From IMG/VR virus record IMGVR_UViG_3300025030_000054, positions 1 through 64,000 of that record: 64,000 bases of DNA; one strand, written 5' to 3'. Shown in pieces: positions 7,750-14,882 of the stretch. The notes under the pieces are model-generated. The model had not been told where the DNA came from and did no database searches. It worked only from the letters and a program-made list of their open reading frames with translations. Every line of letters starts with the position of its first letter. Positions within the stretch are counted from its first letter, which is position 1. Source of the DNA: a virus. The position numbers were made by a program, and so were the translations under genes.

Positions 7750-8094
7750 ATGACAATTAAAGAAATCGAAAAAGAAATAGCACTTATCAAAGAACTGCTG
7801 GAACTTAGAGGGAAACTTGGGGGCAATACTGAGGTAGTTACTACGGTTAACGCTACTATCACTGGCGGCCTCATTCCTAAAACAAAACCTGCTGTGTTCG
7901 GAGGTACTGGCTGGGTAGATTTTGACTATTATGACAAAGCTGCGCTAGCTGTTACCAGAAAGATTATGGAAAATGCAGCTAAAGAAGACAAAGGCTGGCC
8001 CTCTAGTGAAGAAGCTTGGAAAGATGTAGAGAAGCCTTTCTACAATGAAAATACCGGAGTACGGTTCGCTTGTACCTGCGGGTCGCGTAAATAA
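7750..8094 (+). CDS. Hypothetical protein with N-terminal coiled coil and C-terminal Cys pair
   Basis: 114 aa. Residues 1-25 form a coiled coil (EIEKEIALIKELLELRGKL). The middle has a Trp/Gly-rich stretch and the end carries CTCGSRK. The start at 7750 is preferred because AGGAG stands at the right distance; the frame stays open upstream into the previous gene. Unknown function. Confidence 0.75.
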   Translation: MTIKEIEKEIALIKELLELRGKLGGNTEVVTTVNATITGGLIPKTKPAVFGGTGWVDFDYYDKAALAVTRKIMENAAKEDKGWPSSEEAWKDVEKPFYNENTGVRFACTCGSRK

Positions 8095-8108
8095 AAGGAA
8101 CCGATAAA

Positions 8109-8408
8109 ATGCTCAAGCAATATATTTACAGAAATCGAAATGGCAAGAGGCAGAGGGTTGGTGTGTTGGTAGGAACTACAGTGAAGAATCAGATTGTTCT
8201 AGGCTACTCCCTATGCTGCCCTGAAGACACCTTCGACAGAGACAAAGGACTAGCGATAGCACTTGGCAGAGCACTTAGCCCGAAACTCATAGGCTGTCCT
8301 CCATCAATTGAGAATGATGTTTGGGACTTTGCTCTCAGGTGTATCAAGTATTTTAAAGATGCTAGGATATTTGACGAAGACGATGATTTTAACATGATTG
8401 GAGAATAA
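8109..8408 (+). CDS. Hypothetical protein, about 100 aa
   Basis: 99 aa. It reads LKQYIYRNRNGKRQRVGVLVG then SLCCPEDTFDRDKGLAIALGRA. This pattern (YRxxxGKRVGVLVA...GWSLC...DxFDKxxGLxIAxGRA) is a small conserved family in phages and bacteria with no known role. AAAGGAAC precedes the ATG. Confidence 0.8.
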   Translation: MLKQYIYRNRNGKRQRVGVLVGTTVKNQIVLGYSLCCPEDTFDRDKGLAIALGRALSPKLIGCPPSIENDVWDFALRCIKYFKDARIFDEDDDFNMIGE

Positions 8409-8409
8409 C

Positions 8410-8649
8410 TTGAAATACAAACTCTATAGATTCACAGTAATTGTAACCTCAATTTTCTTTATTTTTACAGCCCTTCCGTTCATTGCCTTAAGCCTTACCT
8501 CGGTAGCAGTCAAAACTTTATGTGATATCGTGCTAGATTTGATTGATGGTAACAGCCTAAGTAACTGGCTGGTAGGTAAAACTAATGAGGCTTTGGCTGA
8601 AGTTGAAGGTAAATATGCTAGCAAACCAGAAGAAAATGATGAAGAATAA
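8410..8649 (+). CDS. Small membrane protein
   Basis: 79 aa from TTG at 8410, which has TTGGAG seven bases upstream; an upstream TTG at 8398 is less well placed. A hydrophobic segment spans about residues 8-36, then an amphipathic helix and an acidic tail. Its position just before a terminator suggests it ends the operon that began at 7251. Confidence 0.75.
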   Translation: MKYKLYRFTVIVTSIFFIFTALPFIALSLTSVAVKTLCDIVLDLIDGNSLSNWLVGKTNEALAEVEGKYASKPEENDEE

Positions 8650-8654
8650 CCTGA

Positions 8655-8690
8655 AGAGAGCCTGTAAAATGGCTCTCTTTCCTTCATTTT
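8655..8690 (+). terminator. Rho-independent terminator
   Basis: Perfect 8-bp stem AGAGAGCC/GGCTCTCT (8655-8662 with 8671-8678), 8-base loop and T-rich tail. Confidence 0.85.
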
Positions 8691-8741
8691 ATAGCAATTT
8701 ATACAAATAAATCTGTATAAAACCAATTTAGGAGGTATAAA

Positions 8742-8996
8742 ATGGTAGATACCTATAGAAGCAGAATCTGCCCTATTTGCTCAGGTGTTGTGGAATGTGA
8801 CCTTAGAGCAACCCAGACTGACTTAGATAACTCATTTAAAGTAGCGTTTACAGCAGTTTGTAGTAGGTGTGGCCTGAGCGTTGAAGGTAATAAGTCTAGC
8901 CTGTTTGAGCTGTTTAGTGAGGCTAAGGTTAAAGCTGTCGAAGAAGTTGATGACAAATGGGTGTATACCACGGCAACTTACAGGAGTCTAGTTTGA
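8742..8996 (+). CDS. Zinc ribbon protein (Lar-like)
   Basis: 84 aa. CPICSG (10-13) and CSRCG (about 44-47) flank a beta-strand region, a single ribbon like Lar restriction-alleviation proteins and many phage zinc ribbons. It overlaps the next start by four bases (TTGA) and so is co-translated with the methylase-like protein. A restriction-related role is plausible but unproven. Confidence 0.8.
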   Translation: MVDTYRSRICPICSGVVECDLRATQTDLDNSFKVAFTAVCSRCGLSVEGNKSSLFELFSEAKVKAVEEVDDKWVYTTATYRSLV

Positions 8997-9571
8997 AAAT
9001 CTTAGTCTCCTGCGAATTTTCTGGAACTGTGAGGGACGCGTTTATAGCCAAAGGTCATGACGCTATGAGTTGTGACCTGTTACCTACTGAAAGTGAAGGA
9101 CCTCATTACCAAGGCGACGTGAGGGACATACTAGATGGCGGTTGGGACCTTATGATAGCCCACCCTCCATGTGACCATTTAGCAGTTTCTGGAGCAGCTT
9201 GGTTTAAACAGAAACAGGAGGACGGTAGGCAGCAACAAGGCATAGATTTCTTCATGCTGATGGTAAATGCTCCTATCCCTAAGAAGTGCATAGAGAACCC
9301 TGTGGGCATTATGTCTAGCCGGTATAGGAAGCCTGACCAGATAGTTAACCCTTGGCAGTTTGGTGATTCTATTTCTAAGAAGACTTGTCTATGGCTATTT
9401 AACTTACCGCCTTTGGTACCTACGGATATAGTGGAACCTAGCAAGTACATAACCAGTCCAAGTGGTAAGAGGTATCCTGAGTGGAATTGGAATACTGGTG
9501 GAGGGTCTGGTAAGAAACGTTCTATGTTCTTTGAGGGAATGGCTAAGGCGATGGCAGATCAGTGGGGTTAG
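8993..9571 (+). CDS. DNA cytosine methyltransferase-like protein
   Basis: 192 aa from TTG at 8993 (CAGGAG upstream; TTGA overlap). It shows a Rossmann N-terminus (KILVSCEFSGTVRDAF), an acidic GDVRDI, then HPPCDHLAVSG with the PPC catalytic-loop motif of C5-methylases and ENPVG, equivalent to motif IV/VI. It lacks the usual target-recognition domain and is shorter than DNMT-type enzymes (over 300 aa). This short family is common in phages; activity may be weak or directed at another substrate. Confidence 0.75.
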   Translation: MKILVSCEFSGTVRDAFIAKGHDAMSCDLLPTESEGPHYQGDVRDILDGGWDLMIAHPPCDHLAVSGAAWFKQKQEDGRQQQGIDFFMLMVNAPIPKKCIENPVGIMSSRYRKPDQIVNPWQFGDSISKKTCLWLFNLPPLVPTDIVEPSKYITSPSGKRYPEWNWNTGGGSGKKRSMFFEGMAKAMADQWG

Positions 9572-9618
9572 CTAGGCGGTACTATATAACATTTCAAAAA
9601 TACCTTTCATGGAATTTC

Positions 9619-9656
9619 GGCCCTATTCTTAATTGAGTAGGGTCATTTTTGTTTTT
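9619..9656 (+). terminator. Rho-independent terminator
   Basis: CCCTATTC (9621-9628) pairs with GAGTAGGG (9635-9642) with one mismatch, followed by TCATTTTTGTTTTT. It ends the methylase operon. Confidence 0.8.
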
Positions 9657-9717
9657 GGATTTAGTTTAGCTGTTTTGTGAGTTGTAGTGCTAGTAGTTTT
9701 GTGGGGATGTTTTAGGT

Positions 9718-9880
9718 AACTTGGAGAGTAGTGTTGCAGGTAATTTGGCGAGTAGTATTGTGAGTAGTGTTGCAGGTAATTTGGCGAGTAGTATGGCAAG
9801 TAATGCATTCAGTAATGTGCTAAGTAGTATGGCAAGTAGTATGGCAAGTAGTATGGCAAGTAGTGTTATAGGTAATCTTT
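9718..9880. repeat. Degenerate tandem array, unit AAGTAGTATGGC
   Basis: At least three clean 12-bp copies of AAGTAGTATGGC around 9830-9865, preceded by longer related units containing GTAGTGTTGCAGGTAATTTG. The same unit with base changes reappears in opposite orientation at 13681-13896. Confidence 0.75.
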
Positions 9881-10080
9881 AAAGCTATATAGGAAGTAGT
9901 ATTTTAAATCTTGGGTAAGTTGAGGGGTTTCTCGTTTCTCATTAAAAGAAAATAATTTGCCTCCGCCCCCACCTGGGCACATTTCCCTTGTAATCAAACA
10001 GTGTTTTAGTTTATAATATACTCCTGACGCCTCGATCCCGGACACAATATGCATATATAGATATATGGATTATCATATGT

Positions 10081-10168
10081 CTTGATCCCGACCTGTCGAG
10101 CTGGACCTTGATCCCGACCTGTCGAGCTGGACCTTGATCCCGACCTGTCGAGCTGGACCTTGATCCCG
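10081..10168. repeat. Three 26-bp direct repeats plus 10-bp partial
   Basis: Exact copies at 10081-10106, 10107-10132 and 10133-10158, then a partial copy at 10159-10168. Each unit starts CTTGATCCCGACC and ends GTCGAGCTGGAC. The GC content is far above the surrounding DNA. They are iteron-like. Confidence 0.85.
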
Positions 10169-10413
10169 TCAACCAACGCGCCAGTTAACTAAAAATGAAC
10201 CTATGCAAAATAAACTCTTGTAATCCATGTAGCATTGTGGTAATCTTTCTTATACGGTTTCACTCGTTCTTTTCACTCTCTGAACCGCTTCACCGGTACA
10301 CCTTGTTACATTATCTTTTAGTGAGATTTTTCTAATCTTTCTGGATATGGGATTGTATGCAATAATCGTGCCGGATAGTATCTCATTAAAACTTTCTAAT
10401 GAACCTGGAAAAT

Positions 10414-10423
10414 GGTAATTACC
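10414..10423. promoter_or_regulatory. GGTAATTACC palindrome, copy 2
   Basis: Context AATGGTAATTACCAATTTGA, i.e. flanks reversed relative to most copies. It lies about 50 bases ahead of the promoter at 10473. Confidence 0.7.
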
Positions 10424-10472
10424 AATTTGAGAGGCTGGCAAGAGAGGGTAAAAAAATAATTGAAAGAAAAGG

Positions 10473-10501
10473 TTGACACTGATTAGGGCATGTGGTAAAA
10501 A
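10473..10501 (+). promoter_or_regulatory. Sigma-70 promoter
   Basis: TTGACA (10473-10478), 17-base spacer, TAAAAA(T) (10496-10501), 40 bases ahead of the gene at 10541. Perfect -35 with a weak -10, as expected of a regulated promoter. Confidence 0.65.
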
Positions 10502-10540
10502 TATAGCCAGGTAGTTAATCAAGTTGTTTGTAGGATTCTA

Positions 10541-10762
10541 ATGAAAGCACGGCGCATATTCAATCCAGACAAAAGACACAATGCGAAGATTGAACAGCTT
10601 TTGACAGAACTTCAGAAAGATGGTTTTACAGGTTTTACTAGGGAAGCTATCAAAGCAAATGACATTTATGTATATACCAATGAGGATAAGAATATCGGTT
10701 TACAATGTTGTGAGAATGAAGGAGAGGATGACAGTATTATGTGGCTGTATCCTGAAAAATAA
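10541..10762 (+). CDS. Small hypothetical protein
   Basis: 73 aa. The N-terminus is basic (KARRIFNPDKRHNAKIEQ) and the C-terminal half is acidic (CENEGEDDSIMW). Its ribbon and helix pattern is not recognised. It has its own promoter at 10473, and GTAGGATTC serves as a weak binding site. It is the first gene of the cassette enclosed by repeats. Confidence 0.7.
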   Translation: MKARRIFNPDKRHNAKIEQLLTELQKDGFTGFTREAIKANDIYVYTNEDKNIGLQCCENEGEDDSIMWLYPEK

Positions 10763-10765
10763 ACC

Positions 10766-10794
10766 TTGACACTCTCTAAACGATCTGGTACTCT
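10766..10794 (+). promoter_or_regulatory. Possible sigma-70 promoter
   Basis: TTGACA (10766-10771), 17-base spacer, TACTCT (10789-10794). It lies just after the stop of the 10541 gene and 70 bases ahead of the 10866 gene. Confidence 0.55.
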
Positions 10795-10865
10795 TCTAAT
10801 CAGCTACACGAACAAACCACTAAACAGTCTACTAGCCAAACAGGTAGACAGGGGGAGAAAGAAAA

Positions 10866-11129
10866 ATGAGATACAAATTTAACGAACTTCCGACAATCAA
10901 TTTCCCTAAAAATCAAAAGGTTGTTCAGTATAACAGCCTCACGATTGATGGTGTAACAGAAACCGTCAGGATCATTGCTAGACTTGAATTTGTAAACGAA
11001 CTTTTCTACTACTTGTTAGATGGTAGAATCATTGTTTACAACCACAAAACTTTCACAGTGTACCAGAAAGGCAAAAGGATAATCGAGGCAGAATCTTTTC
11101 TTTACCTTTCCAGCACCCCTGAAAAATAG
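10866..11129 (+). CDS. Hypothetical beta-rich protein
   Basis: 87 aa with alternating hydrophobic strands (TETVRIIARLEFV, LFYYLLDGRIIVYN, KTFTVYQKGKRII), so probably a small beta sandwich. AGGGGGAG precedes the ATG. Unknown family. It appears to be transcribed from its own promoter at 10766. Confidence 0.75.
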   Translation: MRYKFNELPTINFPKNQKVVQYNSLTIDGVTETVRIIARLEFVNELFYYLLDGRIIVYNHKTFTVYQKGKRIIEAESFLYLSSTPEK

Positions 11130-11140
11130 ATTTTAACACT

Positions 11141-11174
11141 GCCTAGCATATTCCCTTAAAAGAATGTGCTAGGC
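11141..11174 (+). other. Strong hairpin between genes
   Basis: GCCTAGCA (11141-11148) pairs with TGCTAGGC (11167-11174), extended by ATT/AAT inside. There is no clean U-tract, so it is an RNA-stability or processing hairpin rather than a standard terminator. Confidence 0.6.
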
Positions 11175-11282
11175 AAATGTGATAAATTGTTTTTCGGTCT
11201 TAGTAAACAACCACAAAAGGTCACAGTCTGATTACCTTAGAAAACAGACACTACAGCCATAAAGGGCAAAGGAAACGAAGAC

Positions 11283-12263
11283 ATGAGAAAAACGATTGTA
11301 GCGAACATTGCCGCCATGATGTACTTCGCAGCAAACACCGAAAACGTCGGAAATGTGCCTGTAGACGAAACCAAAACGGAAGAAGCCGGAAAGGTCCAGG
11401 AAGTCCCCGAAAAAGCCAAGGGCAAAATCGGAACAGTCAATCCGGCAAGAGCAGCAGCGGCAGAAAAGGAAAATGAACTTGTGTCGGATGTGCTCAAGGC
11501 AAAAGACGAATTCAAGAAACCGGCGAACGATGAAGAACTGAAAACGCTGATCCACGAGCAATCGACCTACTTCAAAGAAATCGGCGACAATATCAACGGT
11601 GCAAGGATTTCGTCGGCGAAGTTGTGGCCTGTGTGGGAAAATCTCACGCCGATGACTTGGAACGAAAAATCCAACAAACTGGACCTCGGGAAGTTCTGCA
11701 AATCAATCTGGAACATGCTTGAGCCGGAGGTTAAACTTGCTGATCCCATGAAACCCAACACGTTCTTTGCTTGGGCTGAAGCAAGGAAGTACGGCAATAG
11801 CGCGGCCATGACCATCGAAAACATCAGGAACTATGTTAGGAACAACAAAGAGAAACTTTACCCGCATTGGTTCCCTGAGGTAGAAAAGAAGGAAGAAGTA
11901 AACAAAGGCGTGAAAGAAACCATAGACGCCGCTAAAAAAGCAAAACGGGAAGTAGAGGACGTCCTGAAACTCCAATATCTCCCGAAAGAGCAGTATGTCA
12001 TGCTCAACGAGAAAGGGGAGATTATCGAGGGTGCTAAGCCTGTAACCTTGGCCGACCTGCTCAAGGGTCTCATAGAAGAGATTAACAGCCATTTGCCCAA
12101 AGAAGAAACGCCACAAGCAAAGGCCGATAAGAACTATGAGGAGGAGTTGAAAGAACTTCAGGCGGAGAAAGAACAGCTTGCCAAGGAAAAAGCTGAACTT
12201 GAAAAGGAAAAAGCGAAGCTTGCAAAACAGGCGAAACATGCTGAAAAATCGGAAAAGAAATAA
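11283..12263 (+). CDS. Large charged helical protein, unknown, expression-optimised codons
   Basis: 326 aa. The N-terminus is Ala/Glu-rich (residues 20-70). The middle is a folded region with many Trp residues (about 100-215, for example SSAKLWPVWENLTP and YPHWFPEVE). The C-terminal 60 residues are a regular coiled coil (ELKELQAEKEQLAKEKAEL). Codons end in C or G more often than in neighbouring genes, consistent with high expression or separate origin. Possible abundant early protein; no family recognised. GGAAACGAAG is a poor binding site, but the long leader may help. Confidence 0.85.
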   Translation: MRKTIVANIAAMMYFAANTENVGNVPVDETKTEEAGKVQEVPEKAKGKIGTVNPARAAAAEKENELVSDVLKAKDEFKKPANDEELKTLIHEQSTYFKEIGDNINGARISSAKLWPVWENLTPMTWNEKSNKLDLGKFCKSIWNMLEPEVKLADPMKPNTFFAWAEARKYGNSAAMTIENIRNYVRNNKEKLYPHWFPEVEKKEEVNKGVKETIDAAKKAKREVEDVLKLQYLPKEQYVMLNEKGEIIEGAKPVTLADLLKGLIEEINSHLPKEETPQAKADKNYEEELKELQAEKEQLAKEKAELEKEKAKLAKQAKHAEKSEKK

Positions 12264-12278
12264 GCTGTAAGGTGGTAT

Positions 12279-12360
12279 GGAAGGTAGGCGTTTTTAGTCT
12301 ACCTTCCTGCTATCCTTTTAATCTCTCAGCCTAGGATTTGCTAGGACGCTAAAAGGATAG
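12279..12360 (+). other. Nested hairpin structure after the 326-aa gene
   Basis: First hairpin: GGAAGGTAG (12279-12287) with CTACCTTCC (12299-12307). Second: an 11-bp perfect stem CTATCCTTTTA (12310-12320) with TAAAAGGATAG (12350-12360), enclosing a third hairpin CCTAG/CTAGG (12330-12345). Probably a transcript end or processing signal, or an RNA with its own role. Confidence 0.65.
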
Positions 12361-12415
12361 TAGGAAAATTCCAGAACAGTCAATCGTTCAAACGGATTGA
12401 CAAAGGAGATTGAAA

Positions 12416-12616
12416 ATGTATAAAATCGTACAAGCTTTCTATTCGGCTAATCGGAAAAACACTTTATGGGAAGAATGGAACGAATTTGTTAGATATGAAA
12501 CCAAAGAATTAGCAGAAAAAGCATTGCCTGCGATTATGGAAGAATCTGAAAAACAAGGGAATTATAGACCCCTTAGGATTGTTAAAACTAGAAACAAAAA
12601 ATTGGTAATTACCTAA
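12416..12616 (+). CDS. Small hypothetical protein ending in palindrome-encoded LVIT
   Basis: 66 aa from ATG at 12416 (AAAGGAG seven bases upstream). It reads like a compact alpha-beta domain (YKIVQAFYSANRK, EWNEFVRYETKELAEKAL). The last codons, TTG GTA ATT ACC TAA, are the dispersed palindrome itself, so the operator supplies both C-terminus and stop. Confidence 0.75.
   Translation: MYKIVQAFYSANRKNTLWEEWNEFVRYETKELAEKALPAIMEESEKQGNYRPLRIVKTRNKKLVIT
12604..12613. promoter_or_regulatory. GGTAATTACC palindrome, copy 3
   Basis: It overlaps the 3' end of the 12416 gene and is followed by TAAAACA. Confidence 0.65.
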
Positions 12617-12661
12617 AACATAATCTGCTAAATCACAACAAAGCAGATACAAGGGGATTAA

Positions 12662-12832
12662 ATGAAGAAATTACAGGTTCTCTTACATGGCGAATGGAAA
12701 TTAGTACAATGTGCCTTTCTTAACTGTCATTACCCTATAACCACTTCAGATAGAGATTTAGCTAGAACTTCGGACGATATAGCTATATTTCAGTCTCATT
12801 TCCCTACTCTTGAATTTAGGCCTGAACCTTAA
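12662..12832 (+). CDS. 56-aa hypothetical protein
   Basis: ATG at 12662 with AAGGGGAT upstream; TAA at 12830-12832. It begins MKKLQVLLHGEWKLVQ and contains a Cys pair (CAFLNC). It closes the cassette just before a strong terminator. Unknown. Confidence 0.65.
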   Translation: MKKLQVLLHGEWKLVQCAFLNCHYPITTSDRDLARTSDDIAIFQSHFPTLEFRPEP

Positions 12833-12847
12833 AACAAAGCGTTAACC

Positions 12848-12893
12848 AAAAGGCATTAGCCCAATTTACATAAAAGCTAATGCCTTTTGTTTG
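12848..12893 (+). terminator. Strong intrinsic terminator, possibly bidirectional
   Basis: Perfect 13-bp stem AAAAGGCATTAGC (12848-12860) with GCTAATGCCTTTT (12876-12888), 15-base loop, then TTTGTTTG. The A-tract on the other side allows function in both directions. Confidence 0.85.
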
Positions 12894-13225
12894 ATCCTTT
12901 ACATGCAAATACTTGAATTAATAGATGTTTTCGAGGATGCCCTACAAAGGCATTTAAACTGGCTACCCTTATCACGGTATTCAGGAAACCTTTTAGGCCA
13001 CTTAAAACGCAATTTAGGCGCATTTAAAGCCATTTTAGGGTATACCTTACTATGCCCCAAAAATAATAGGCACCTTAAAACGCAAATTTCAGGCTATTTT
13101 GTTGCAAACTTTAACTATAACTAACGGGATACCTGAATAACAGCCAGGTATTATGTAAGTATAGCTATATCTGTATACTTTTATGGCTATAGTTGCGCCT
13201 ATTGGGTAATTTGCTAACAGAAATT

Positions 13226-13235
13226 GGTAATTACC
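13226..13235. promoter_or_regulatory. GGTAATTACC palindrome, copy 4
   Basis: Context AAATTGGTAATTACCTATTT; 49 bases from copy 5, no gene adjacent. Confidence 0.65.
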
Positions 13236-13274
13236 TATTTTGAGTGAATGTCTGGTTAAAGGATAGATGAAATT

Positions 13275-13284
13275 GGTAATTACC
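13275..13284. promoter_or_regulatory. GGTAATTACC palindrome, copy 5
   Basis: Context AAATTGGTAATTACCTATTT, followed by AGAGGCTGGCAAGA as after copy 2. Confidence 0.65.
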
Positions 13285-13417
13285 TATTTTAGAGGCTGGC
13301 AAGATGGATTGTCTAAGTGACTTGCTAAATTACTTACAGGATATTCCAGTATTCTACTAAAAACCTTGTAAGTAATTTAGCAGGTAGTTTAGAGAGTATA
13401 CAGAGCCGGGAAAAATT

Positions 13418-13427
13418 GGTAATTACC
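13418..13427. promoter_or_regulatory. GGTAATTACC palindrome, copy 6
   Basis: Context AAATTGGTAATTACCTATTT, followed by AGAGGCCGAAAAGA, a variant of the segment after copies 2 and 5. Confidence 0.65.
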
Positions 13428-13680
13428 TATTTAGAGGCCGAAAAGAGGGATTTTGGGGTAAATTGGGTGAATGACCTTGGGAAACCCTTGTAAGTACCTG
13501 ATATTACGTTGTCGGGTGGCTGGAAATGGACCTTTTAAAAGGGGTCGTTTTGGGCGAAGAGTTTTCATCAAAATGGTTGATAGTAGTGGAAAAGGTACCC
13601 CTATAAAAGTATGGCTAAAAGGTTGATGATTTCTTACGCGGAAAAGAGAGGACGCCAGTTTTGCGGGGTTCTGTAAGTTA

Positions 13681-13732
13681 TTGAAATCACTACTTGAAAT
13701 CACTACTTGAAATCACTACTTGAAATACTACC
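13681..13732. repeat. 13-bp tandem repeat TTGAAATCACTAC
   Basis: Three exact copies and one diverged copy. Read on the other strand the unit is AAGTAGTGATTTC in circular permutation, related to the 9.8-kb array. Confidence 0.8.
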
Positions 13733-13782
13733 CTAAAATCACTTGAATAATTACCTAAAATATTATCTGTTAGACTGTTAGT

Positions 13783-13896
13783 TATATTACTTGGAATATT
13801 ACTTGGAATATTACTTGGAATATTACTTGGAATATTACTTGGAATATTACTTGGAATATTACTTGGAAGATTACTTGGAAGATTACTTGGAAAACA
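13783..13896. repeat. 12-bp tandem repeat, about nine copies of ATTACTTGGAAT
   Basis: Nine ACTTGGAA units at exact 12-base spacing (13789, 13801 ... 13885), the last two with a single change. On the opposite strand this is AAGTAATATTCC, i.e. the 9.8-kb unit AAGTAGTATGGC with a few substitutions and reversed orientation. Confidence 0.85.
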
Positions 13897-13937
13897 ATCC
13901 AGTCAATTTCGGGCCACGGTAAATAGTATCTAAAGTT

Positions 13938-14372
13938 ATGTCTAAAGTTGTTATAGGCTGTTCTTTGGCTGTTTACAAAATTATCCAGGAAATTATCTTT
14001 GAAAACTATTTAGCATACAACCAAGAAACATCTAAATTGCTAGCTAAATCATTTTCAGAATTAACATCCTACCCTCACAATGTAAATTTAGGTAATTACC
14101 AATTTTTCAGACTCATAGAAAGGATACAAAACAAATTGCTACGCTTTAACAGAGAACTCCTAAACAAACTAAGCTCCGCTAACAAAACTCAGGAGAACAA
14201 CAAAATGAGAGCCGTACTTTCACCCTCGGAAAAAGACACTATCCCAAGAGTTTACGCGGATCTTACGATTCTTTGCCAAATTACTAAGCTGTTCACTGTA
14301 GAAGAGCTTAAAGTTTTAGAATCGGCTCAAAAGATTATCGGCCAGGTTATTGATGAAGATCGTTATTTGTAG
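13938..14372 (+). CDS. Hypothetical helical protein (start uncertain)
   Basis: Open from ATG at 13938 (144 aa), but that ATG has no ribosome binding site. An internal ATG at 14205 has CAGGAG at good spacing and would give 55 aa (MRAVLSPSEKDTIP...). The upstream part has neighbour-like codon use and looks protein-like, and the frame stays open for 89 codons, so I keep the long form with the short start as alternative. A palindrome copy lies inside at 14091, which supports the short form. Confidence 0.5.
   Translation: MSKVVIGCSLAVYKIIQEIIFENYLAYNQETSKLLAKSFSELTSYPHNVNLGNYQFFRLIERIQNKLLRFNRELLNKLSSANKTQENNKMRAVLSPSEKDTIPRVYADLTILCQITKLFTVEELKVLESAQKIIGQVIDEDRYL
14091..14100. promoter_or_regulatory. 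GGTAATTACC palindrome, copy 7
   Basis: Context AATTTAGGTAATTACCAATTT, 105 bases ahead of the SD-supported ATG at 14205. Confidence 0.55.
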
Positions 14373-14387
14373 TTGGTTAGCTGACTT

Positions 14388-14422
14388 AAACAACTATTTA
14401 GCTCCGCTACATAATGTTTTAA
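14388..14422. repeat. 35-bp direct repeat, first copy (second at 14553-14587)
   Basis: A stretch beginning TAAACAACTATTTAGC and ending CATAATGTTTTAA recurs exactly 165 bases later. The duplication spans the small ORF at 14505 and suggests local tandem duplication of a gene start region. Confidence 0.8.
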
Positions 14423-14504
14423 ATTAGATAAAATCACTCCTCGTACCACTCAATGCACCACTTAACAGGTTAGCAATTTGTACCAGCTAACAAGGAGGCT
14501 CGCC

Positions 14505-14579
14505 ATGAAAAATTCCCACATTGTTTCTAGTTTTACCATCTCTGTATTACCTAAACAACTATTTAGCTCCGCTACATAA
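14505..14579 (+). CDS. Possible 24-aa leader peptide
   Basis: ATG at 14505 preceded by AAGGAGG, ending TAA at 14577-14579 inside the second copy of the 35-bp repeat. It reads MKNSHIVSSFTISVLPKQ. Either a truncated gene whose tail was replaced by the duplication, or a regulatory micro-ORF. Confidence 0.35.
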   Translation: MKNSHIVSSFTISVLPKQLFSSAT

Positions 14580-14612
14580 TGTTTTAAGCAACTCATCAAA
14601 ATTCATAAAATA

Positions 14613-14622
14613 GGTAATTACC
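14613..14622. promoter_or_regulatory. GGTAATTACC palindrome, copy 8
   Basis: Context AAATAGGTAATTACCAATTC, about 35 bases ahead of the ribosome binding site of the 14670 gene. Confidence 0.7.
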
Positions 14623-14669
14623 AATTCAACGAAGCTAGCAGTTTTAACAAGCTAACTAGGAGGATTACC

Positions 14670-14882
14670 ATGAACATAACACGGAAAGTAATGCAACAAG
14701 TACTGCAAAACGTCCTGGAAAGAGGAAATGGCGTAGTTTCTGGCGAACCTTTTGCTCTTGATTTTGAAGGCCACATAGTAGACGTTCTAGGAAATAGACT
14801 GGAAACAACCAAGCAAAGAGAGTCCAGGTTAATCTTGGAAATGCTTAGTCTTTCTTCCAATAGGAGGACTAACCATGCCTAA
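14670..14882 (+). CDS. Small hypothetical protein
   Basis: 70 aa, starting MNITRKVMQQVLQNVLERG. Likely two helices with a beta hairpin (DFEGHIVDVLGNR). TAGGAGGATT precedes the ATG. It overlaps the next gene by eight bases. Unknown family. Confidence 0.75.
   Translation: MNITRKVMQQVLQNVLERGNGVVSGEPFALDFEGHIVDVLGNRLETTKQRESRLILEMLSLSSNRRTNHA

Larger units (their letters stand above)
9657..10540. other. About 880-base non-coding, repeat-rich region
   Basis: No convincing gene on either strand. It holds a degenerate tandem array (9718-9880), a GC-rich 26-bp direct repeat (10081-10168), an inverted-orientation palindrome at 10414 and a promoter at 10473. The segment AGAGGCTGGCAAGA after the palindrome is repeated near 13286. 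The size, repeats and composition shifts make it a candidate replication origin or other cis-acting site. Confidence 0.6.
12894..13937. other. About 1-kb largely non-coding region with operators and repeat arrays
   Basis: An open frame at 12891-13124 has no ribosome binding site and unlikely composition, so I do not call it. The region holds three GGTAATTACC copies (13226, 13275, 13418) and two tandem arrays (13681-13732, 13783-13896). TTTTAGAGGCTGGCAAGA near 13286 echoes 10430. Likely a cis-acting DNA site. Confidence 0.6.

Noticed and set aside
9866-10054. 62-aa minus-strand open frame
   Set aside because: No ribosome binding site, overlaps tandem repeats, poly-glycine stretch from repeat DNA.
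10250-10522. 90-aa minus-strand open frame over the 10.4-kb palindrome and promoter
   Set aside because: No binding site, would cover the control region of the 10541 gene, and composition is not like neighbours.
12891-13124. 77-aa plus-strand open frame after a strong terminator
   Set aside because: Starts inside the terminator tail, no binding site, repeat-like content (CATTTAAA and CTTAAAACGCAA motifs).
9718-13896. CRISPR array
   Set aside because: Repeats are direct tandem units of 12, 13 or 26 bases with no unique spacers and no cas genes.
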